Source: Rugalucina vietnamica
Taxonomy: Eukaryota; Mollusca; Bivalvia; Lucinida; Lucinidae
Direction: 5' to 3'
Length of the DNA: 64,000 nt
Assembly: GCA_964017185.1 (NCBI GenBank)
Contig: OZ024884.1
Coordinates: 18,012,048-18,076,047, forward strand
The notes under the pieces: generated by a model
What the model saw: only the letters and a program-made list of their open reading frames with translations
What the model was told of the DNA's origin: nothing
The model's database searches: none
Position numbers and translations under genes: made by a program
In this document: positions 33,172-45,605 of the stretch, one piece after another
Position numbering within the stretch: the first letter of the stretch is position 1
How the letters are laid out: each line of letters opens with the position of its first letter

Positions 33172-33244
33172 AACCTCCGGCGGGACTCGAACCCGCAATC
33201 CCCGGCTTAGGAGGCCGGTGCCTTATCCATTGGGCCACGGAGGC
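33172..33244 (-). tRNA. tRNA-Arg (anticodon CCT)
   Basis: Seventy-three nt with full cloverleaf pairing: acceptor GCCTCCG/CGGAGGT (one G-U), anticodon stem CCGGC/GCCGG around CTCCTAA (anticodon CCT, reads AGG), and T stem GCGGG/CCCGC around TTCGAGT. Internal A-box (TGGCCCAATGG) and B-box (GGTTCGAGTCC) promoters are intact. Downstream on the minus strand are T-runs suited to pol III termination. No intron is present, and CCA is not encoded, as expected in eukaryotes. It looks functional rather than SINE-derived. Confidence 0.93.
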
Positions 33245-34590
33245 TTATTTGCAAATGCAGCAAATTTATAAATATTTATATGTAATAACGTTATCGTTCC
33301 TCTCCAAACGTGTTACTATGGGTAACCGCTGTTCTGATAGTGGATTCTACCATTAATTTTGTTTTCGTTCTATCTTTCTTATTTCATTCTTTTATTATTT
33401 TTATTTCTTTCGAAAATACACTGATCATTTAAATGCAGGACAGAATCAAGATTTCGGACTTTCAAACCAGAATCAGTTTTCGTTTATAAAAAAAAATATA
33501 TAAAGAAAAAATCAACTCAGTTTCACAATGTTGCGTGCTTGTTAGCCATATTGGGGAATTTAAACAGAGTTTAGATAAAATTATCTCTTTATTCAATCTT
33601 CTTATGATATCGCTTTAAAGATCAACATGTGGCTTTGTGAAATTCGTTACGTGAAATTCTGCACCTGTTTAGATTTAGTGCGAAGTCGTTTCGAAGTTTC
33701 AAAAGATAAACACTCGACACAGAAAAAAAGAAAAGAAAAAAAAAAGAAAGAAATATTCCACCCCACCCAATAGTTTTGACTGCTTTGAGGGCTACGGGTC
33801 TTGGACGCGTTAAAGTGACACCTCGCTGACCCCTATCCTAGGACACGGGCGTGATTACAAGACCAGTGCACAAATAAAGATTGTCTTCCATTTTTGAAAA
33901 GGGTTGTAAATGGACTGGTTAACCCCGGAAAACCGAAGGTCGTATCAAATAATACCTTAATTGAAAAATATACAAGAAATAGTTTATTCCGATCAAGATT
34001 GTGCTAGATATTTAAATCGATTCAACTTTTAAAATTATTTCAACAACCTACGTGCAATAAAATTGCTATTTAAAATTGCTAATTCACAATGCCACAATAT
34101 GGCCGCGTGGCATCAAAGCCCCGGTGCCAGGATTTTTTGATCTTCGGCGAAGATGCGAATTGTAAGAAAAAGAAAAAAAAATGACATTTTCGTCCAGCAA
34201 AGTATACCCTGGCAATATTTTCGAACGTCGTTCTGTGACGTCATAATTCACTTTCCATGGGAACGTAACTGCAACGACGTCAATTAGAATTCCGTCTCTA
34301 AAAATGCCACATGATAATATAAACAAAAACTATCTATCCTACTTAAAATCATCCTACTTTAAAGATGCATTTGCTGATCTACATAATTTCTCAGGACCCG
34401 GTGCATACGGTCGAATTAAGAATTTGGCCTATTGTTATTACAGCAATTACTCAGGAAAAGAAATCTGATTTGGCATCTTCACCCATGCTGCGATATTAAG
34501 GCACAAAACGGCATACGAATGGAAGAGAAAAATTATAATTCCTCTACAATTTTGTAAAATGCTTCCAACCAGACAGGTCTGAATTGGAGG
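33245..34590. other. No gene supported
   Basis: AT-rich intergenic sequence with A-rich runs at 33486-33510 and 33721-33750. The minus frame at 34084-34326 has no recognisable features. Confidence 0.45.
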
Positions 34591-34591
34591 C

Positions 34592-34835
34592 CATCATGTC
34601 CATGACATATATACCCCTTTGAACCCCACTTTTATATAGCAAAACTAGGAAGCAGGGGTATATCTATTTTTCTTATTTTTCCAAAACATTGATTGTGGGT
34701 ACTCGTTAGAACCGCTAACGTGTACCCACAATCTATGTTTTGGGCAAAAATATTAAAAAAAATCATTTTTTTTTTTCTGAAGAAAAAATTAGTTAAAAAA
34801 CTCTCTGTATAATGCATGGACATGATATCGTAATG
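34592..34835 (+). mobile_element. Family A copy A3, hairpin tip deleted
   Basis: Both outer arms are present, but the GC tip is gone: GTTAGAACCGCTAACGTG joins the arms directly. Confidence 0.75.
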
Positions 34836-34999
34836 CGAATTACAGACTTTCTCACAACCTAGCTCAATCTTTACCTATTTCCTTCCAATCAAGACAAATT
34901 GGCAAGTTCTTTGTTCTCTTATTAAATTAATTAGGTCTGTGATCAACTGGAAATTATTGTTTATAAACAATTTATTACGCACTAGCATATACCATTTTC

Positions 35000-35450
35000 A
35001 TGCGCGAGGCTCTGCTCGAATGTCCAGGCACAAAGTGGGCAGGTACGGTAGCTTTTATCAAGACAAGAAAGAAGTCCACAGACTCAAACTCCCCAAATAG
35101 TGCCAGCACCTAGTTGCTCTCCGATATAGTGTTTTCCGAGAGGATTTACGTCCGGAAGTGGAACACCGCGGCTTGTTGTTTGCCACAGACTATCGGGGAC
35201 TGGAATGACATCACTGGTTCTCTGATCTCCTCTGCTGAAATGCTAGATGCCAGTTTGTCCAAGTTCGCTTCTCTTGGGGGCCAGGGGCTAATTATACTCA
35301 ATTTGACATGTCACCAGTAAACTATTCAGACTCAGTACACCTGTGCTGAGGTGATTTCATTTGTGTGTGCGAGTGTATGCGTATGTATGCCATTGTATTG
35401 TGTATTGTTTGCCGTATATTTGTGCAATGAAATTATTCTATTCTATTCTT
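35000..35450 (+). mobile_element. 5'-truncated LINE, 3' end only
   Basis: The C-terminal coding remnant is open about 35114-35320 and reads WNTAACCLPQTIGDWNDI and FASLGG. This resembles the RT C-terminal P(R/Q)TI-x-DWN motif of CR1/L2-type LINEs. A 3' UTR follows, ending in a short (TTCTA)n tail at about 35433-35450. The part upstream of about 35100 is shifted into another frame (SVFREDL). The polymerase core is absent. Confidence 0.65.
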
Positions 35451-35569
35451 GACTCACTGGTTACATGAAATACCCATGAAGCGGGTGTTCCGTACGGGTA
35501 TGACTGACAAATTGTTGACTGGGACGTTAGGCCATCATCAAATTAAATTCTTATCATGATGGCGGAACG

Positions 35570-35790
35570 CATCAGGAAAACATGTCCATGAAATAAATAA
35601 TCCATTACAACACACTTTAATTTATATAGTTATAAAACTGGGATGTGAACATGGTGAAAGGTTATTTTTGATCCAAAACATAGATTGTGGTTACTCGTTA
35701 GAACCTTCGTGCCTAGGTGGTTCTAACGTGTACCCACAGCCAATGTTTTAAACAAAATTACTATAAAATATCATCTTTTTCCAATGAAAG
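35570..35790 (+). mobile_element. Family A copy A4
   Basis: Left end CATCAGGAAAACATGTCC is well kept. The arm 5' of the hairpin is diverged, and the right end is lost after TTTTCCAATGAAA. Confidence 0.6.
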
Positions 35791-36920
35791 GAGTGTTGAC
35801 TATATGGCCTGTATATGCCTATACTTTGGCGGCCCAGAACACTGTTATTAAGCTCCAGATGCTGATCCTGTAAACTGAGGACAATAGTTCCATGTCTTAT
35901 GAAGAGATATGTGTTAAGATATTTACAAATTCTGTCATCATTTGGTAGAAATTTCGGTTTCCATGGGGTTGGGGGGCAAAATTTCATGACCACAAAAAGG
36001 TAGAAATTTTGTTTTTTTTCTTGCATGGTGACGATTGTTGTTACTAATGTTTGTATTTTAGAGCATTCAGTCGACAGAAACATGCACAGATCATGTAAAA
36101 ATGCACAGAAAATGTTTAAATATTTGCAGTATGAAATATTGTTAGGAAAACTTTTAGGAGGTACCTGTATAGCATATCTGCTAGTGAATATTAGATTACC
36201 ATATATACTCTATAAATAAAAGTTGCAAAAAGTGCCGTTTCCCATCTGGAATCAGTAAAAACTCATTAAGAAGTTAAAACTCTATGTGGCTTGAGAAGCA
36301 TGTTATTGCAACATTAATTTGTTTTACATTCATCATGTACAATTGAATTATTGTGGCCAAATATGTATGATACATTCTACCTAGTTGGTCATGGCCAGTG
36401 TAGCGTAACAGACATTTACACCAGCTACAATAACACGGCTACCTATTCAACAATAAAATTAATTTTCAAAAGGTCAAGTATCAAATGCACCAAAAATAGA
36501 TTAATTGGACTGCACACCATATGCTAGCCAAACCCATTAATATTAATAAAGTATTGAGCAAAAACCATGAACTAGTTAAGTAAAATCAGATCTGAAGATC
36601 TGAAAACCTGCCCTAACAGTATGGAAATAAAAAAAACAGAGATACAAATGCTATAGATTAGAGGCCGTGCAAAAAACAAGGGAATATTTGTACAGTGTGT
36701 CTACAAACTTTCGTAACACAAAATGATTGGGGCAATTAATGCTCCTTGCACAAATGATGAAAGTTGATTCTGCAGCATCCGGTTTCAAGTTAAAAGCATT
36801 TCCAATAGTGCGTATTATGACCATGTTATACTATTTCATTTTCCATTACTTGTAATATGTTAGTTTTGCCTGAATGAGTAGCTATAACTGTTTGTAATAT
36901 TTGGGCTCTGGTTTTTGGGC
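35791..36920. other. No gene seen
   Basis: AT-rich, with only short frames. No repeat family recognised. Confidence 0.45.
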
Positions 36921-36925
36921 TCTAC

Positions 36926-37034
36926 AGTATCGTTCCCCCCAAAGAACCAACACGCCACTTTCATATATTGTGTAATACATGGCAACACATATGCATGCAA
37001 AAGCTTTTGTTGGTTCTCGGGGGGGAACAATACT
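36926..37034. repeat. 26 bp inverted repeat around a 57 bp spacer
   Basis: AGTATCGTTCCCCCCAAAGA.. at 36926-36951 and ..CGGGGGGGAACAATACT at 37009-37034 pair with about three mismatches. Confidence 0.7.
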
Positions 37035-37219
37035 CTATAAAACTTTTTCCTAATTACTATATATTTCATACAAAAAATGATTGTTCTAGCCAAAAATCCA
37101 GATCCTGTGGCACCAAACATGGAAAACAAATTCTGTTATCCAGTAGTGCATTATTCAGGGAAGTTAACATGTGCATAAGAAGACAGATGGCCAGCTTTTT
37201 GTTTTTCCAAAAACCATAG

Positions 37220-37318
37220 GCATTTTTAAATAGAAATGGTCAATGCTTCTTTTCAATGTTTAAAGCTGAAAATCTTTTTCTGTAGTGTATATTGCATGGG
37301 CAAGTTTTCGTAATAGCA
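37220..37318 (+). mobile_element. Family A right-end remnant A18
   Basis: Only AAAGCTGAAAATC and TATTGCATGGGCAAGTTTTC, ending at the typical terminus. Confidence 0.5.
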
Positions 37319-38045
37319 AACCTCTTCTGTCTGAAGTTTCTTTTACCTTTGTTTTATCTCCCCATCTGTTAACACCTACGGAAAAAGATCAAACAAAGAA
37401 CGAAAAACGATTCCACTGCTGTTGGGCTCACATCATTGGAAAACCTGTCTCCTAGGGCTTCCGGAAGGCAAGAACTTCATGTTTGCAACACTGCACTGTG
37501 AGTCCACAGAAGATGGTTTTAGAATGCACGGCGATATTATACGCATATGAAGAAGAAACAAAAACGTAGATCAAGCTTAACCATCAGTCTGCACTTTCGC
37601 TAACTGCCAACCACACATTTTCTCATCATATGACTCAAATGTCAAATGTCTGGTTATTATTTTATGCTTGTTTCTAGGTTTTCAAGATGTTCTTGTGTAA
37701 GAGTTACTAGTTTTGTAAAAAAAAAAATATACATTGGCGCATTGAACTGATTGAAACTAAACTGTCAAATGAACAGAAACCGCCATCTTAATGCACAAGT
37801 CCATATCATTCGTGGACAACGCATCAACCAACATATAGGAACCGGCACAGTTTTATTTCATGTTTCAGGTTTGCAAAGTGAAAACAAGAGAAAATAACAA
37901 GCTGAAAATATACATTCATACATACTTTTTACGTAAAACTCGATGGAACATATACTCAGCCGTAGCCAGGCCTCTCCATATACCAAATCCGTTTATAGAG
38001 ACACTATAGGAACGGGCGAACGTAGTAACAGAAAATTACAAACAT
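37319..38045. other. No gene seen
   Basis: No coding or repeat signature recognised. Confidence 0.45.
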
Positions 38046-38281
38046 CATCATGAAAACACGTCCGTGACATACACCTCATACCCCACTTTCATATAGTAAA
38101 ACAGAGGTTTACAGGGGTATACCTATTTTTCTTATCTTTGCCCCCAAAACATAGATTGTGGGTACTCGTTAGAACCGCCTCAGCAAAAATAAGAAAAATA
38201 TCAAAGATTTTCCAACAAAATTTTCAATTTTTACAGCTGAAAGAATTCTCTATATATTGCATGGTGTCAAACATTGTCATT
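38046..38281 (+). mobile_element. Family A copy A5, second hairpin arm deleted
   Basis: Left half normal through GTTAGAACCGCCTCAGC, then directly AAAAATAAGAAAAATATC. The whole right hairpin arm is missing. Confidence 0.75.
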
Positions 38282-38599
38282 CAGAATGGTATGACGCAAA
38301 CTTCAATCACGGCTGATGGAACAAAATCGTTAAAACTGGAAGTAACTATTTCCGTATACATTTCTATTAAATGAATTGCTTTATTGATTTGAGCGACATT
38401 ACAATCGAAACGAGACGCTTTGAAGACAATTCTGGGACAAATCCGTTTAATCATATTCTAGACAATAAGGGGAATTGCAGACTCTTAATGGAATTGATTC
38501 TGTCTTTGAGTTTATATTTAGATCAATCATGATTATGCAAAATTATTAACCGTGGTGATTATTTAAGAGGGTGATGGCCTGATAGTGAAGAGAAGTCCG

Positions 38600-38735
38600 A
38601 ATTGACAGGTCCTGGGTACGTGGTTTGGTTTGCTTGGGTGGTTGTATTTATTAAGCACATTCTGAGTGTCATGACATCCTAATGTTGGGTAAAAGTCCCA
38701 TAAAACGAAGGAAACGTCCTGACACGACAGCTGAC
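38600..38735 (-). repeat. Family D copy D2 (partial)
   Basis: GCTTGGGTGGTTGTATTTAT and GTAAAAGTCCCATAAAACG. Confidence 0.5.
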
Positions 38736-38840
38736 TGGGGCGTAAAGCATAAATTCAAAGAAACAAACTTACTTGACTGGCCTTGAGCGGAACTAAGTTG
38801 CATGACATTCGGGCGTCATTCACCCTGATCGTGTTAGCAT

Positions 38841-39077
38841 TTGAGCCTTGGCATGAAAAGAAATCAACAATTTGACCTTCCGGCCAGATCCGACACAAAC
38901 CGGCCAAGTCTGCCTAGTCATAGAGGAAGGCTAGAAGCTTGAAGTGAAGAAGTAGAGGGATTATACTATCTGTGTAGCGAAAACAAAGGTGTTGATCAGC
39001 TGTGCAGTTGCTGCACAGCTGATCTGCGCCTTTGTTTTCGCATATGCAGATTGTTTGTTTCTGATGCAGTGGCTCAT
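38841..39077 (-). mobile_element. Family B copy B4
   Basis: Reverse orientation. The hairpin tip is of the other type (AGCTGTGCAGTTGCTGCACA). Confidence 0.75.
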
Positions 39078-39390
39078 TTAGATTGTGTATCCTACACCGG
39101 TTTTACTACGACATCAAGTTAACCAGCGGCATGAAAAGTGGGAAAAAAAACAGATAGTCTGAGACATTTCTTTTTCACGTTAGTATAACAATTGATCATA
39201 GAACATATGCAAAACTCATCATAATGATTTCCTATTACGATGAAGCATTGCTGCAGCATTCCAATAAAATACATATACGCACTGATCCGTGAACAGATAA
39301 AGGCTTAGATTTGAGAAATCGGTTGGTTAATTTGGTGCCTATTTACGTACTACTCGACAGCTAAGTCATATAGAGACGGGACTTCGATTC

Positions 39391-39432
39391 AGTGTCTGTC
39401 TCATACGAAGGACTGGAGAAGCCCGGGGTCAA
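39391..39432 (-). repeat. SINE tail remnant
   Basis: TCTGTCTCATACGAAGGACT and AGAAGCCCGGG resemble the tail side of the SINE at 54150. Very short. Confidence 0.3.
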
Positions 39433-39540
39433 TGAAATAAACCAGCTGTAGATTTCAGTACCAAAGGGACATGAGAGGTTCTTCGGCAGAACGATCCGTA
39501 CGCAATGTTGTATTTTTCTCTGTATTTTACACAAAGTAGA

Positions 39541-39615
39541 AGAAGCCGAAGAAGAAGAAGAAAAAGAAGGTGAAGAAGGATAAGAGGAAAAAGATAAACA
39601 TGATGATGATGATGT

Positions 39616-39664
<49 letters not shown>

Positions 39665-39776
39665 GATGTAGAAGAAGAAGAAGAAGAAGAAGAAGAAGAA
39701 GAAGAAGAAGAAGAAGAAGAAAGAAGAAAGAAGAAGAAAAATTGAAGAACTAGTAGAGGAAGAAAAACAATAACGA
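39541..39776. repeat. (GAA)n and (GAT)n trinucleotide repeats
   Basis: GAT units about 39600-39665 and GAA units before and after. Confidence 0.95.
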
Positions 39777-40145
39777 AATCTAGCGCTGAGAGAAATTTGT
39801 TTCATCCAGTATCCCTAAAATGTTTGTAAAACATGTTTGCTTCCTCTCAAAGAAAAGAAGTAAGCTGCTGTCAGACCATGATTGATTAAGAGCTAGCAAG
39901 TGCTTGTTGTATGGATTCACTTGGCTTAATACGACAAAAACAAACAGAAAGAAAGAAAATGCAAATACTGTCTTAAATCAAATACCTTCTTCCTGACAAA
40001 TGGTAAACTCTATACATCCTGTACATTGTAGCAAATTTGTGGATGTGGTATAGGGGAAATGCGATGGACCATGTTCTCGGTTCTAATGACCTAAAAAAAG
40101 TGACAAATGTCACATGATTTGTTAGGTCGAAGCAGAAATATAATA
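39777..40145. other. No gene seen
   Basis: No feature recognised. Confidence 0.4.
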
Positions 40146-40324
40146 TTGTCGGTTTTTGCTCTAAAACGTAGATGTTGGGTACTCGTTAGAACCGCATCAC
40201 GGAAGCGGTTCTAACGTGTACCCACAATCTATGTTATGAGGAAAAATAAGAAAAATATAAAAAAAAAATCATTTTTTACGAATTATGAAAAATCGGTTTA
40301 TTGCATGTGCAAGTTTTCGTAATG
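40146..40324 (+). mobile_element. Family A copy A6, left end truncated
   Basis: Starts just before the hairpin (TTTTTGCTCTAAAACGTAG) and ends correctly with CAAGTTTTCGTAATG. Confidence 0.7.
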
Positions 40325-41020
40325 CTTTAATTGCGATAGGGACCCGTAAATGCTTATAATTGTAGAACATACCTCGTACAAATTGGTTTTCAGTACAAAA
40401 ACAAGCGCTTCATGAAGAAGCTTCCACCAGAATTATTATCATTAAGATCGAGCCTGGTTTTTGCTACCGGGTAAAGGTGCTCTGACGTGAACTTGATACA
40501 AAATCAAGCTCAGTGCAACAATCATACATGTAATATGAAGCAGTACAATATAGCCTCAGTAGTTAGTAAATGGTGGAAATAATGTTGTCTGAGATGTTCC
40601 CGTCGGTGTTCCGTGATACCTAAAGTGGAACGATGTACCGAAGTGGAGCAGAAAAGGTTAGCCAGCTGATCTAAGTACCGGTGAGCAGTCTTGCCTCTGA
40701 TCCTGGAGAGAGTGTGGTTAGGGTGATAACCGTCCCAATGAATGTATCTGACCTTTGCTGTTAGATTTCTAAACTAAAACGAACAAACAACTTTAAAAGT
40801 CAATTTCTATTTACTCCTGATTTGTTACACCAAACAGATGGTGTATCCTATATGTATGTATATTTAAAATAAGTTTGAAGGGGTAGGGCTGCGAATAGAA
40901 AATCGAGACGTAAAAATACAATGAGGTTAAAAAATCACGTCAAAGACGGAATCGAAGCGAAATACTGCAGGGCGGCGGAATATCGTTTCCAGGTTTTCAG
41001 AGTTATTCCATTTGAATTTT
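40325..41020. other. No gene seen
   Basis: No coding or repeat signature recognised. Confidence 0.4.
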
Positions 41021-41246
41021 AGCCGCTGCATAAGAAAATCAAGAAAATGCATAGGCGAAAACAAAAGGCGCAGATCAGCTGTGAAGTTACTCCACGCCTT
41101 TGTTTTCGCTACAGGGATAGTACAATTCCTCTTCTTCTTAAATCCAAAATTTCAAGCCTCTGTAGCCTGCTTCTGTGATTGTATTGGCCGTTTTGTGTCG
41201 GGCCTGTTCAGAAACCAGATTGTTGGTTTTCTGATGCAGCGGCTCA
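41021..41246 (+). mobile_element. Family B copy B5
   Basis: The hairpin tip is partly collapsed (CAGCTGTGAAGTTACTCCACG). Right end TTTTCTGATGCAGCGGCTCA. Confidence 0.7.
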
Positions 41247-41537
41247 TTTGAATTTTTTGTTGGCAGAGTTTGTGTTTGTGTAAGAGAACTCATTAGCTTT
41301 CCTTCACCTGTATTAAGTATACGTCAAGACTTCACAGGAATACCATCAATATTCGGACTCATCATTGGAAACCCTGGTGTATTGCTGTAACGTACATAAA
41401 GTTAAAAAGACGCAACAAACATACAATTCCTTCGATTCTGTGAAAGTCAATGCCGTTCCGATAAACCGCCTCTGCATTACCAGTGTACAAAGTTTAGCTT
41501 ACACTCATCGAGTCTCAAAACAATCTCCTAGTAAGAC

Positions 41538-41816
41538 CATCATGAAAACATGTCCGTGTAATGTATATCCCCTTGAACCCCACTTTTATATAGAAAAACT
41601 GGGCTATGCATGGGTATACCTATTTTTCTTATTTTTGCTCCAAAACATAGATTGTTGGTACTCGTTAGAACCGCCTCGGCGAGGCGGTTCTAAGGTGTAC
41701 CCACAATCTATGTTTTGAGCAAAAATAAGAAAAATATCAAAACAAATTCTAATGAAATTTTAGATTTTTACAACAAAAAAAAATTCTGTATATTGCATGG
41801 GCAAGTTTTCGTAATG
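41538..41816 (+). mobile_element. Family A copy A7, complete
   Basis: Best-preserved copy: both ends, both CCCCACTTT/ACTGGG blocks and the perfect tip CCGCCTCGGCGAGGCGG. Confidence 0.85.
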
Positions 41817-42168
41817 TTTCGTAATGCTGGAACTGTTCTCCTACAAATCAATGTACATTTTCATGCGGTGTTCTTTTGCGACATATGATTTGCGCACTGA
41901 CCAACCCCCAAAAGACTGGAGAATCCACCACCCCACCCCCTTCTTTCTTGTCCAGGGGTTAACATACAGACTACTCTGGGCTGAAATAGTATAAATGAAT
42001 TACCAGATCATTACCAGAGAAAGCATCCCTGCCAATCTAGCAACATGAAACCAGGTCCAACAGTGAAACCAAGAAGACTGGGGCGTTCAAACGTACAGCA
42101 ACCTTTTAATGACCCCAGATTTTGAAAAGAACAAATGACATCCCTGATATTTGAGTAGGGTAACAAAA

Positions 42169-42408
42169 TATGAGCCGCCTCATGGGAAAACCAACAATCT
42201 GCATAGGCGAAAACAAAGGCGCAGATCAGCTTCGCGGTAACCGCGAAGCTGATCAGCGCCATTGTTTTCGCTACACTGATAATACAATTCCTCTACTTTC
42301 TAAATCCAAAATTTCCAGTCTCTAGCCATCTTCTGTGCTTGTACAGCCCGGTTTGTGTCGGACCTGTTCGGAAACCACATTGCTGGTTTTTCCACGAGGT
42401 GGCTCATA
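42169..42408 (+). mobile_element. Family B copy B6, complete
   Basis: Perfect tip of the CGCGGTAACCGCG type. Ends ATATGAGCC/GGCTCATAT. Confidence 0.85.
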
Positions 42409-43170
42409 TCTTTTGTACTACTAGGGGTGGACAAACATGCCATCAGCAGGGGATTTTTATAGCTTCAACCCTTCAATGTATTATTCTATAGCTATAACTG
42501 TAATGGAAAAGTTCCATGTAGATATCCATCCGAGAAAAAAAGAAGTCCGGTTTTGAAAGATTGTTTATTCGTCAATATGATTATTTTAGGATGTAAAGCT
42601 GTAGACATACAAAAAGTAAATAGATTGTTTTTTCAACTGGGACACTTAAAAGTTTGAAAGTTACTAACGTTTCAAATTAAAAAGACTGCTTAGAGGCCAT
42701 GGGTAGTGATTCGGTCGGCGGTCATCAGTCTGCGGTCTTTGCAAGCCTTAGGCATATTCGTCCCCAATTATTTCGATACAAATTGTTATTTCGGTTTCTA
42801 ATCTATAAACGACATGCTTAAGACATGATTTCTATCATTGATTATGCCTGTAGTGCCTGTCTGTTCTTCATAATAATAATCGTTCATCGCGGTTTGTATT
42901 TAGCACTACACTGCCGTGGTCACTTCAATAGTTTTTTTTATGATAACCTCGAAGGTACGAATGAAGCCGAGATAGCCTGATTCTCTTTTCTCTAATCAAG
43001 GGCGGGAAAATGATTCGGTATCAATTAAGCATGGCACTGGTTCCTATTCCGAATATATTTACATATAACATAAACCTGATAACGGGAAACCAGCCGATAA
43101 TGGCAACTATTTTTAGATTATTATTTATAGACCATAAATATTAATGATAACATGAGTAATGCCGTTAAAA
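42409..43170. other. No gene seen
   Basis: AT-rich sequence without a recognisable element. Confidence 0.4.
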
Positions 43171-43176
43171 GTCTGT

Positions 43177-43252
43177 CGGCCATTAGCTCAGTGTGTTAAG
43201 CATCGATCTTCTAATCAGACTCTTACAGGTTCGAATCTCGCTGAGTATCCGC
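43177..43252 (+). pseudogene. tRNA-like sequence (degenerate, or SINE head)
   Basis: A-box-like TTAGCTCAGTGTG and B-box GGTTCGAATCT have the right spacing, and the loop would read CTTCTAA (Arg TCT). The anticodon and T stems pair poorly, so this is a decayed tRNA or tRNA-derived SINE head. Confidence 0.55.
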
Positions 43253-43255
43253 TAT

Positions 43256-43283
43256 TTATTTATTTATTTATTTTATTTTATTT

Positions 43284-43324
<41 letters not shown>
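43256..43324. repeat. (TTTA)n then poly(T)
   Basis: TTTA units followed by about 38 T, immediately after the tRNA-like sequence. Confidence 0.9.
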
Positions 43325-43325
<1 letters not shown>

Positions 43326-43466
43326 TTATCATAATAAGCCTCTTTTCTTTCTTCATTCGTTTTTATTCTTCCTTTTTTATGGAGTCTATTTAGCAGTACG
43401 CTGAAAAAAGTTGTTCAGTACTGGCGATAACTGGTAGACCCAGACAGATGAATGTTGCATTATCAA

Positions 43467-43640
43467 ATGAGCCGCGTCACAAGAAAACCGGATTTTTGCC
43501 TATGCGAAAACAAAGGCGCAGATCAGCTTCGCAGTAACTGCGAAGCAGATCAGCGCCTTTGTTTTCGCTACACGGATAGTACACTATCTCTTCTTATTAA
43601 ATCCGAAATTTCAAGCTTCTATGCTGCTTCGGGGACTGGT
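43467..43640 (+). mobile_element. Family B copy B7, right end replaced
   Basis: Left end and hairpin (AGCTTCGCAGTAACTGCGAA) are intact. After TTTCAAGCTTCTATGC it passes into a family D copy. Confidence 0.7.
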
Positions 43641-43900
43641 CATGTTGGGATGTTGCCTCCATTTTATAGGACTTTTACCCAAAATGAGGATGTCATCACA
43701 TCCAACAAGTGCTTGAAATATAACTATCCAACTAAGACAAAAGGCTTATACGTATGGATGGTTTGACTTGAAATGTTTCCTCGGCAGGCTCAGACAAGCG
43801 TGGTTAACCAGTAATCAGTCAGCAGTGTATTTAGCTTTACCTGAAGGCACAAGTAGCCTATATCTATTTCTTTAGGCCCCAATGGGAGGGGGGCCATAGT
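43641..43900 (+). repeat. Family D copy D3
   Basis: GGTCATGTTGGGATGTTGCC through CTATTTCTTTAGGCCCC, the fullest plus-strand copy. Confidence 0.6.
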
Positions 43901-45495
43901 CTCTATGGTGAAAATAACAGTCACAAATGATTAGCGTGTGTCTAAGGTGTGTACAGGTCGTATAATAATCTCAGCATGCTGAAAATTTTGGATTGCATGT
44001 ACTTTTGTACAGTTATGTTAAGCACACAATACAGTATAGGCGCGTATCAAACGTTTAATGTAACGCGTGTTGAACTTATTCGTATAAGACACATACCCGA
44101 GACACGTCGAGCTTTAAGCATGCTGCATTCTTAAAATACTTAAACGTACACCAAGCGTACAGAACGCACATGTACGAGGTTTGTGGACACCTTGGCTAGC
44201 AGGAAAAGTAAAGTGCTGTTGTTTTAAGTTTTTGTATAAATATACATTTGTAAGCAGCAATATCTTATGAGCATATTTGAGGAATTTATTTCAATTCGAA
44301 GTATCAACACGTTAAATATGACATATTTTCTACTTAAGCGTACGTAGGGCCACACGGGACAGGTGCCAAAACGTCAACAAAATGTGACGATTTTCATATT
44401 GTGTTTTTTCCCTGTCAAACGGCACTTAAATATGTTATAACATTAAAACATTTCGTCCTAAAACCAAATAACACTGACTTCAGTTTCAGAAAGATTCCGA
44501 CTTGGCGGCAGTGTTGTTTGATTTATGTGAAAAAAATCAGAAGCAGACCGAAAAATCTGTTTGAAATAATGGCGTAATTTGACGTCGGAGAACAGCCGAC
44601 GCCGATTGTATGTTTCGTTAAGGAAATCACCCACAGATACGATGAAAATGTTACAAACAACAGAAACGTCATCGGTCTGTCAGTTACTATTTAGTTCTCA
44701 GTAGTTGTGGCACAGACGATTTTCAGCTGCTCAGAAGTCCACCTATGATGATAAACGGAAGATCACCTGTCTGGCATGCTCGCCGCAAGAAATTGTTACA
44801 CATGTTCAACAGGTGGACGAACAATTTTGCGAGAATTGGTACGGCGTATCTGCATTTGACAGCTGGATACACAGACATAAAAATGTTGATAGCCAAGGAT
44901 CTTTTGTTAAAAAAAAAAAAAAAAACACCCTGAAACAAATGTATAACGTGCTGGCGGCTTAAAATGTCAAGTAACGTCATATAGAGACGTTGACCTTTGC
45001 CCCGCACTCGGTTCGGAAGTGCAGGGAAAAGGCTGTAGATGACGTGTTTTGTCAGATTTCAATAAAATTTCTTGTATATTTGCTTATAAAATACTTTTGC
45101 AAAAGCAGATATATTCATTTTTCTGTTGAAAATATAAATGGTGTACACGAACTTTTCTGACAAACCACGTATGTATGTCTATGGAAAAACATTGGTTGAA
45201 TTTGCGGCATATTTTTCCACACGCTCGGTGCGCGCTTTGTCTTATACATTATTGACTGCGATAGAAAATTGAAGCTATTGATATGACACTTGTGTCATAT
45301 CTTTTCTTGTTATGATAAAAATACTTGTATATAACCGGCTTTGTTAACTTGACGCTTTTCGTGGTGGATATTTGCGTACATCTGGTCGTCTTCTGTTGTC
45401 GATGGGTATTTCAGGAAAAAGGGTCGAATGAGCAGAGCACGGGGGTCATCCGTATATGACATTGTTAGCTATAATTACGAGATCCCGTTGTTATA
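43901..45495. other. No gene supported
   Basis: Frames at 44705-44962 (plus) and 44723-45007 (minus) overlap and lack motifs. A poly(A) run lies at about 44909-44925. The inverted words CTGTATAACG/CATATAGAG are not significant. Confidence 0.4.
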
Positions 45496-45499
45496 AACA

Positions 45500-45605
45500 A
45501 ACGTTTTTCATGCTCAACTCGACTGAGCATAAGATCTGCTCATAGATGACAAAATAACCCCAATAAATTGAAATTTCAGGTTTAGATCACCAAGGCTTAG
45601 CTTGT
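45500..45605 (+). mobile_element. Family G fragment G2
   Basis: TTTTCATGCTCAACTCGACTGAGC and AATTTCAGGTTTAGATCACC, partial. Confidence 0.5.

Noticed and set aside
39527-39805. Phe/Ile-rich open frame
   Set aside because: It is translation of GAA/GAT trinucleotide repeats.
43177-43252. Functional tRNA-Arg(TCT)
   Set aside because: The anticodon and T stems do not pair properly; only the promoter boxes look normal.
44705-45007. Overlapping frames near 44.7-45.0 kb as a gene
   Set aside because: Three frames on two strands compete, a poly(A) run lies inside, and no family was recognised.
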